From: an uncultured bacterium
Lineage (GTDB): Bacteria; Desulfobacterota_D; UBA1144
Assembly: GCA_913050325.1 (NCBI GenBank)
Contig: CAJWZP010000004.1
Span: 1 to 64,000 of the forward strand
Direction: 5' to 3'
DNA: 64,000 bases
Shown: in pieces, positions 57,640-64,000 of the stretch
Position numbering within the stretch: position 1 is the stretch's first letter
Layout of the letters: every line of letters starts with the position of its first letter
Program-made: the position numbers and the translations under genes
The notes under the pieces: generated by a model
Told to the model about the DNA's origin: nothing
The model's input: only the letters and a program-made list of their open reading frames with translations
Database searches by the model: none

Positions 57640-58306
57640 ATAAATATTTTGCAATTTCATTATAATTATCAACAACTACATCTGCTAAGTTTAATTTACT
57701 AGAGTCAAAAGTATTTGTTATAGCTACACAATCCATGTTGGCTGATTTTGCTGATTTAATACCTCCTGGAGTATCCTCTATTACAACACATTCAGAACTT
57801 ATTATAGTATTTTGATCATTGATATTATCTAGTACTTTTAAATATGTTTCTGGATTTGGTTTTGAATTAGATACTTCATCAGCAGAAATTATAGTTTCAA
57901 ATAGGTTATAAATTCTATGCTTTTCTAAAATATTAATAATCTCATTTCTTTTTGCACCTGAACCTATAGCTAAAATAAAATTGATGGATAATTCTTTAAT
58001 TAATTTAATTACTCCGGGAAATATTTTAGCATTATCCATTAATTTTAATTCAAAGAAATTATTTTTTTCGATAATCATATCTTTAATCTCTTTATCTGTA
58101 ACCATTATATTATTGTCGTGAAAAAAGTTTTGAAAAACTGCCTTATCATCAAATGATATATATTTCTTATAATATTCTTCTAATGTCATTAAAGAATTAA
58201 ATTTTTTGATTATAAAATTAAAAGCAGCAAAATGTTCACTTTCCGAATCTAAAATGACTCCATCGAAGTCAAAAATAACTAATTTATATGATGTCATTAT
58301 TAACAT
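57626..58306 (-). CDS. HAD-IA hydrolase (beta-phosphoglucomutase-like)
   Basis: VIFDFDGVILDSESEHFAAF, AIGSGAKRNEI, SKPNPETYLKVL, VIEDTPGGIKSAKSANMDCVAIT. Confidence 0.9.
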   Translation of the reverse strand: MLIMTSYKLVIFDFDGVILDSESEHFAAFNFIIKKFNSLMTLEEYYKKYISFDDKAVFQNFFHDNNIMVTDKEIKDMIIEKNNFFELKLMDNAKIFPGVIKLIKELSINFILAIGSGAKRNEIINILEKHRIYNLFETIISADEVSNSKPNPETYLKVLDNINDQNTIISSECVVIEDTPGGIKSAKSANMDCVAITNTFDSSKLNLADVVVDNYNEIAKYLFKHQ

Positions 58307-58370
58307 AGTAATTATAAAATCTACAATTGCATAGCTTTAATTAATAAAAAAAAAGCATATAATTTATAAT

Positions 58371-59351
58371 ATGTTTAACAGGAACCGTAAATTAAGAAAA
58401 AATCAATCTATAAGAGATTTGGTACAAGAAACCAATATTTCTTTAAATGATTTAATTTGCCCAATCTTTTTAATTGATGGAAAAAATAAAACTGAAGAAA
58501 TTAGCTCAATGAGTGGAATTTATAGAAAAAGTTTAGATTTACAATTAATTGATATTCAAGAAATGGTATCTTTAGGGATTAAAAGTATAATTTTATTTCC
58601 TTCAATTAGTAAATCAAAAAAAACAAAAGATGCTAGAGAAGCTTTAAATCCATCAGGTTTGATACCAAAATCAATTAAATCAATAAAAAGAAAATTTCCA
58701 AATATTGTTGTTATATCTGATATTGCTTTAGATCCATATAATTCTGATGGTCACGATGGAATTTATAAAGATGGGATTATTTTAAATGATGAAACAGTTA
58801 AAATTTTAACTAAACAAGCACTTCTTCATGCAAAGTCTGGAGTTGATTTTGTATCTCCATCAGACATGATGGATGGTAGAATATTTGAAATAAGAAACAG
58901 TCTCGATAAAAATGGTTTTGAATATACTGGAATAATTTCATATTCTGCAAAATTTGCATCATCACTATATGGTCCTTTTCGAGATGCACTAAACTCAGAA
59001 TTAAAACAAGGTGATAAAAAAACTTACCAAATAAACCCAGCCAATTCACGTGAAGCTTTGAAAGAAATCATAGATGATGAAAGTGAAGGAGCAGACATGG
59101 TTATGATAAAACCGGCTTCCTTATACCTTGATATTATTCATCAGGCGAAGAATTTGACTTTATTGCCGATAGTAGCCTATCAAGTCAGCGGTGAATATTC
59201 AATGATAAAAACTGCAGGAGATGAAAAGTTTATAAATTTAGATGGTGCGATACTTGAGTCCCTGTTATCAATTAAAAGAGCTGGTGCAGATTTAATAATA
59301 TCTTATTTCACATACTATTTAGCTAAAAATAAATTAGTATCTAACTCTTAA
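58371..59351 (+). CDS. hemB: Porphobilinogen synthase (delta-aminolevulinic acid dehydratase), zinc-independent signature
   Basis: VISDIALDPYNSDGHDG, DFVSPSDMMDGRI, MVMIKPASLYLDII, PIVAYQVSGEYSMIK. Confidence 0.96.
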   Translation: MFNRNRKLRKNQSIRDLVQETNISLNDLICPIFLIDGKNKTEEISSMSGIYRKSLDLQLIDIQEMVSLGIKSIILFPSISKSKKTKDAREALNPSGLIPKSIKSIKRKFPNIVVISDIALDPYNSDGHDGIYKDGIILNDETVKILTKQALLHAKSGVDFVSPSDMMDGRIFEIRNSLDKNGFEYTGIISYSAKFASSLYGPFRDALNSELKQGDKKTYQINPANSREALKEIIDDESEGADMVMIKPASLYLDIIHQAKNLTLLPIVAYQVSGEYSMIKTAGDEKFINLDGAILESLLSIKRAGADLIISYFTYYLAKNKLVSNS

Positions 59352-59781
59352 TATAGTCACTATAATTTAATACAAAAACTCCAACTATAATCAAAATTGT
59401 ACCAATTACCTTTTCAATCGTAATTTCTTCTTTTAAAAAAAGATATCCATAGAAACAAGTAAAAAGTGGATAAGTTGCAGTTAAAGGTACAATCTTAGAT
59501 GCTGAACTACCAACCAGCGCGTTAAAATATAAATATATTCCAATTACTGCTAAAATACCTGGAATAACTATTAACATTAAATTTTTAAATGATAGTGTAC
59601 TTAACTGATTAAAATTTGTTGATGTCAGAAAAAAAGGCAGAATCATACATGTAATAATTACAAACCTTACAACTAATACAAAAATTGGATCTAATTCTTT
59701 TAAACTGATTTTTTCAAATATCGGGGCAAGACCCCAAACAGCTGCAACTATAAAAGCTAAAAAATTTGGATTATTCAACAT
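59341..59781 (-). CDS. Single-domain EamA-type small transporter
   Basis: One EamA unit: AVWGLAPIFEKISLKELDPIFVLVVRF...PLTATYPLFTCFYGYLFLKEEITIEKVIGTILIIVGVF. Confidence 0.82.
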   Translation of the reverse strand: MLNNPNFLAFIVAAVWGLAPIFEKISLKELDPIFVLVVRFVIITCMILPFFLTSTNFNQLSTLSFKNLMLIVIPGILAVIGIYLYFNALVGSSASKIVPLTATYPLFTCFYGYLFLKEEITIEKVIGTILIIVGVFVLNYSDYIKS

Positions 59782-60467
59782 ACCTTATTAATCACTTCCA
59801 TTAAAGAGTTCACAATATACTCTTCCTTTTTCTTTGAATCTCTGTCAATTAAGAAAGCAGTCATACCAATTTTACTTGCCGCAATATAGTCTAGCTGATA
59901 ATTATCCCCAACATGGACGGTTTCATTAATCACTGAATTAGAATTTTCTAAAGATTTATAAAAAAATTCGGGACTAGGTTTTGAAAATCCTGATTCAGAG
60001 GAAATAGTAAAATAATCAATATATTCTGTAATTCCAAACCCATCACAAACTTTGAAAATACGGGAATCAAAATTTGAAGAAATTATAATCTTAAGTTTTC
60101 TTTTTTTTAACTCTTTAAGAAAAGGAATTGTATCATCGTAAATCTCCCACGCATCAAATGAGAAATGATTATATAAATCCTCAAAATAATCGTCAAACTG
60201 GTCAAACATTCCTAAATCTGTAAAAATGTCATAAACAACAGAGTGCCACCAACTTTTTTCCGCGGTATATAGTTCTTGTCCCGATAATCCATCAAAATGT
60301 AACCCTTCTCTAGAATTAAAGTATTTCTTAAATAATTTAGATATATCATCTGATTTATAATTATCTGAATATTTTTTAAGAATATTATTATAAGTATTTC
60401 CCAAACCCTTTTTAATATAGAAAAGGGTATCTGCAGCATCTAAAGATATGGTATTGTAATTAGACAT
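59775..60467 (-). CDS. HAD-IA family hydrolase
   Basis: SLDAADTLFYIKKG, KIIISSNFDSRI, SKPSPEFFYKSL, VHVGDNYQLDYIAASKIGM. Confidence 0.87.
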   Translation of the reverse strand: MSNYNTISLDAADTLFYIKKGLGNTYNNILKKYSDNYKSDDISKLFKKYFNSREGLHFDGLSGQELYTAEKSWWHSVVYDIFTDLGMFDQFDDYFEDLYNHFSFDAWEIYDDTIPFLKELKKRKLKIIISSNFDSRIFKVCDGFGITEYIDYFTISSESGFSKPSPEFFYKSLENSNSVINETVHVGDNYQLDYIAASKIGMTAFLIDRDSKKKEEYIVNSLMEVINKVC

Positions 60468-60488
60468 AATAAAAGTAAAAATTTAATA

Positions 60489-60863
60489 ATGATTATACCC
60501 GTTGTAACAAAAGATATTATTTATTTTTCAAAACTACAATCAATATCTAACAAAGACAGATATTCGCTTCAGCAAGTAAAGAGTAAAGAGGATATCTTAA
60601 TTGTTTTATTTAAATGTGATTACCCTTTGTGTTTATTAGATTTTTCATGTGATTTAATAGAATCATTTAAACTTAAAGATCTATTAAAAAACAGAGGTTG
60701 TCATACAATCAGTTCAATTGCATATTATCCTCATATTCAAAAAGATATAAAACAAAAAGCAATTGATTATGGAACAACCATTCAAGTAACTAGAAATGAG
60801 CTATATAAAAATTTAAATAATATTCTAGATGATGCCCTATTCAATGAAATTACATCAACCTAA
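60489..60863 (+). CDS. Hypothetical protein
   Basis: ORF between divergent/convergent known genes; alternating beta/alpha pattern. Confidence 0.55.
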   Translation: MIIPVVTKDIIYFSKLQSISNKDRYSLQQVKSKEDILIVLFKCDYPLCLLDFSCDLIESFKLKDLLKNRGCHTISSIAYYPHIQKDIKQKAIDYGTTIQVTRNELYKNLNNILDDALFNEITST

Positions 60864-60870
60864 TTATTAT

Positions 60871-61362
60871 CTAAAGAACTTTTTCAAAGCCATATAGTTC
60901 TAAAAAATCTATAACCATATTTGGTAATGAAGCTAAACCTCCATCGACATTAACCTCTGCTGTACAACCTATATATTCAATTTGAGCATCAAAAGAGGTA
61001 TTTAATCCCTTTGTCTCTAGCCATTTTGATGTTATGTATAAGGACTCAATCCAATCAGATAAATCATATTCTTTTATTGGATACTTTTTTGATCTACCTT
61101 CAATTGATTCTCCTTTGGAATATTTAAAAATTTTTTTATAAGTTCGAAAATCTGAATTGGGTAACCTAGAATCAGAATATAGTAATGAAACTATATTATC
61201 AAAGTGTTCTATTTTTTTTGCATTTAATGCAAATAATAAAATTTCACTATTGGAAATATAGTTTGGATTTAAAACTTTAAAAGCATTATTTATAGATAAA
61301 TCCCAATTTGAATCATTTTGACCATTTTTAAGTTTATGTTTTAGAATTGTTTTAATATTCAT
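60871..61362 (-). CDS. Hypothetical protein, probably cotranscribed with metH
   Basis: 163-aa ORF immediately downstream of metH. Confidence 0.6.
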   Translation of the reverse strand: MNIKTILKHKLKNGQNDSNWDLSINNAFKVLNPNYISNSEILLFALNAKKIEHFDNIVSLLYSDSRLPNSDFRTYKKIFKYSKGESIEGRSKKYPIKEYDLSDWIESLYITSKWLETKGLNTSFDAQIEYIGCTAEVNVDGGLASLPNMVIDFLELYGFEKVL

Positions 61363-64000
61363 TACTTATCTAAATTATTTTGCAATATGCTTTTCAGTTT
61401 TTTAACGTCGATGTTTGAATTTAATGAATACTTATCAAATTGATCATCATTAATTTTCCCTACACTGAAGTACCTTGCTTCTTTATTATAAAAATACAAT
61501 CCTGATATTGAAGATGCAGGATAAATAGCATAATTTTCAGTTAATGATACGTTCAATTTATCTTCAACATTCAAAATTTTCCATAAAACTTCTTTTGTAG
61601 AGTGATCTGGACAAGCGGGATAACCATGCGCAGGTCTAATTCCAGGATAAAGTTCACGTATCAATTCATCATTATCAAAATTCTCTTCTGAGCCATTATC
61701 TTTTCTCATTTTCTCATGAAGATACTCTGCCGCTGCTTCAGCAAGCCTATCACCTAAAGCTTTAATTATTATAGATGAATAGTCATCGCCTTCATTCTCA
61801 TAATTTTTAGCAAATTCATCAACCTCCATACCGGCTGTAACAACAAAAGCTCCAACTACATCTTTGGACTCTTTTGAATTTGATATAAAATCAGACAGAC
61901 AATAATATATTGGGTTTTCGGTTTCTTTTTTTACTTGCTGTCTTAAAAAATCGAGTCTATGTTCAACAGAATAAGAATTTTCATTTAAAAGATATATGCT
62001 TTCATCTTGACTATAAGCATTCCAATTTTTAGAAATTCCTTTTATTGAAAAAATATTATTTTTAATAATGATATCTAATAAATTATTTGCATCTTTATAG
62101 AGCTCTTTTGCCTGTTTTCCATATTTTGAATGATTTAATACTTTTGGATATGAACTTTTAATTTCCCATGCCCAAAAAAAGGGTGACCAATCAATATATT
62201 TGATTAAATCTTCTGTTCTAAATTTCCATTCATTTAATTTAAAATTTTTTGTCTTATTAACAATATCTTTATAATTTAAATTAAATTTTTTTTCTCTTGA
62301 TTCTAATAAACTTAAAAAAGGAATCTCTTTGGAGCTATTATATCTTTTAATAGTATCGGATTGCTCATTTTTAATTTTACAAATAAATTCTTTTTTTGTT
62401 TTAATGTTTAATAATTCTCTGCATACTCCAACAACTAAGGATGCATCAGGTACATGAACTACAACCCCATTACTATAATTAGGTGCCATTTTTATTGCAG
62501 TATGCGCCTTGCTAGTTGTTGCTCCACCAATAAGTATAGGTAAATCATAATTTTTAGATTTAATGGTGTCAATATTTGTAATCATCTCATCTAGCGAAGG
62601 AGTTATTAAACCACTCATTCCTACTATATCTGGCTTAAAATCTTCAATATTATCAATAATTTCACTACAATCAACCATTACACCTAAATCTCTAACTTCA
62701 AATCCATTGCATCTAGCTACAACGGATACAATATTTTTTCCGATATCATGTACATCGCCTTTAACTGTTGCAATTAACATTTTCCCGGATGAAGTACTTT
62801 TCGATTTATCTTTTTCCATAAATGGCTCAAGGTAGTTTACAGCCTTCTTCATAACTCTTGCACTTTTTACAACTTGTGGGAGAAACATTTTCCCTTCACC
62901 AAATAAGTCTCCAACAATTTTCATGCCGTCCATTAATGGTCCCTCAATAATAGATAATGGAGAATCAAAAACTTGTCTGGCTTCTTCAACGTCCTCTTCA
63001 ATTTTAGTAGTTATTCCTTTAATAATTTGATGTGAGATTCTTTCTTTTAATCCAAGTGATAGCCAATCGTCTTCTCTCTGATTTTCCTTTGATTTTGAAC
63101 TTATTGAACCAGCATAATCAATTAAGTTTTCTGTAGCATCATCATTTTTATCAAAAATGACATCCTCAATTAATTTTAATAATTCCGAATCAATATCTTC
63201 ATAAACTTCTAACATTCCAGCATTTAAGATTGCCATATCCATACCTGCTTTTTTTGCATGATATAAAAATACAGAATGCATAGCCTCTCTTACCGTATTA
63301 TTCCCTCTAAAAGCAAATGACAGGTTGCTAATACCACCGCTTATGAGTGATTTAGGACATAGCTCTTTAATTTTAGGTATACATTCAAGAAAATTAATTG
63401 CATATTTTTTATGTTCATCAATCCCCGTTGCTATAGTTAATATATTGGGATCAAAGATTATATCTTGAGGTTCAAAGTCTGCTTTTTTAACTAGAAGATC
63501 ATATGCTCTTTTACAAATTGCTATCTTATTGTTGATATCTGTTGCTTGACCTTTCTCATCAAAAGCCATTACTACTACAGATGCCCCATATTTTTTAATA
63601 ATTTTTGCATATTTTAAGAATTCTTCTTCACCTTCTTTTAAACTAATCGAATTAACTATTCCTCTACCTTGAATACATTTTAAACCCGCTTCAATAACAC
63701 TAAATTTTGAGCTATCAATCATTATGGGAACTTTTATTATTTCAGGATCAGAAGCAATTAGGTTAAGGAACTTAATCATACATTCTTCGCTATCCAATAG
63801 GCCTTCATCAAAATTTATATCAATTATATGGGCGCCATTCGACACTTGTTGTTTTGCAATTTCCATTGCTTCCTCATAATTTTCTTCTTTTATCAATCTT
63901 GAAAACTTGGGCGAACCTGTAACATTTGTCCTCTCGCCTATCACCAGAAAATTATTAACCTCGTCAAGTATTAAAGCTTCTAAGCCACTGTAAGATGATT
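61362..64000 (-). CDS. metH: Methionine synthase (cobalamin-dependent), partial; N-terminus outside window
   Basis: Frame remains open past 63944 to the window edge ([32 protein letters not shown]...). Pterin-binding, B12-binding [14 protein letters not shown], and activation ([15 protein letters not shown]) domains present. Confidence 0.97.
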   Translation of the reverse strand, partial: SSYSGLEALILDEVNNFLVIGERTNVTGSPKFSRLIKEENYEEAMEIAKQQVSNGAHIIDINFDEGLLDSEECMIKFLNLIASDPEIIKVPIMIDSSKFSVIEAGLKCIQGRGIVNSISLKEGEEEFLKYAKIIKKYGASVVVMAFDEKGQATDINNKIAICKRAYDLLVKKADFEPQDIIFDPNILTIATGIDEHKKYAINFLECIPKIKELCPKSLISGGISNLSFAFRGNNTVREAMHSVFLYHAKKAGMDMAILNAGMLEVYEDIDSELLKLIEDVIFDKNDDATENLIDYAGSISSKSKENQREDDWLSLGLKERISHQIIKGITTKIEEDVEEARQVFDSPLSIIEGPLMDGMKIVGDLFGEGKMFLPQVVKSARVMKKAVNYLEPFMEKDKSKSTSSGKMLIATVKGDVHDIGKNIVSVVARCNGFEVRDLGVMVDCSEIIDNIEDFKPDIVGMSGLITPSLDEMITNIDTIKSKNYDLPILIGGATTSKAHTAIKMAPNYSNGVVVHVPDASLVVGVCRELLNIKTKKEFICKIKNEQSDTIKRYNSSKEIPFLSLLESREKKFNLNYKDIVNKTKNFKLNEWKFRTEDLIKYIDWSPFFWAWEIKSSYPKVLNHSKYGKQAKELYKDANNLLDIIIKNNIFSIKGISKNWNAYSQDESIYLLNENSYSVEHRLDFLRQQVKKETENPIYYCLSDFISNSKESKDVVGAFVVTAGMEVDEFAKNYENEGDDYSSIIIKALGDRLAEAAAEYLHEKMRKDNGSEENFDNDELIRELYPGIRPAHGYPACPDHSTKEVLWKILNVEDKLNVSLTENYAIYPASSISGLYFYNKEARYFSVGKINDDQFDKYSLNSNIDVKKLKSILQNNLDK

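Noticed and set aside
61362-63944. Interpretation of MetH as a natural N-terminally truncated enzyme starting at GTG 63944
   Set aside because: The frame is open to the window edge and upstream residues ([23 protein letters not shown]) align with the expected full-length MetH; truncation is only the window boundary.
1-64000. tRNA, rRNA, transposase, integrase or prophage modules
   Set aside because: None recognised by reading; the only phage-like signal is the single exonuclease-domain gene at 44110-44586.

Overview
This is a very AT-rich, gene-dense bacterial chromosome segment. Its compact genome style and gene content suggest a pelagic proteobacterium, but I could not determine the lineage. 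Both edge genes are cut by the window: a cryptochrome/photolyase at the left and MetH at the right. Recognisable modules are: DUF2130 and RmuC nuclease-like proteins; a His/Cys-rich metal-handling cassette beside zur-znuCB/znuA and a His-rich outer-membrane protein, with a perfect Zur box; an SBP56/MtoX-like cluster; a secreted S8 protease/MORN operon; a ribbon-helix-helix plus glucosylglycerate-type operon; azurin; an Fbp iron ABC transporter; oadGAB; hflKC; ileS; hemB; and metH. No rRNA, tRNA, CRISPR array or transposase was recognised. The most interesting unlisted signals are: (i) a predicted ~80-nt minus-strand small RNA at 22703-22782 with a consensus-like promoter, three-way junction and U9 terminator; (ii) a hairpin RNA at ~40593-40652 with an anti-Shine-Dalgarno CUCCUCCU apical loop upstream of oadGAB; (iii) a stand-alone T7-phage-type DNA polymerase exonuclease domain downstream of oadB; (iv) a leaderless promoter with tandem half-sites for the RHH-glucosylglycerate operon; (v) a zinc-ribbon ORF without a canonical start codon; (vi) a small Cys/His-rich secreted peptide before azurin. 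All family calls come from reading motifs; no database search was run.
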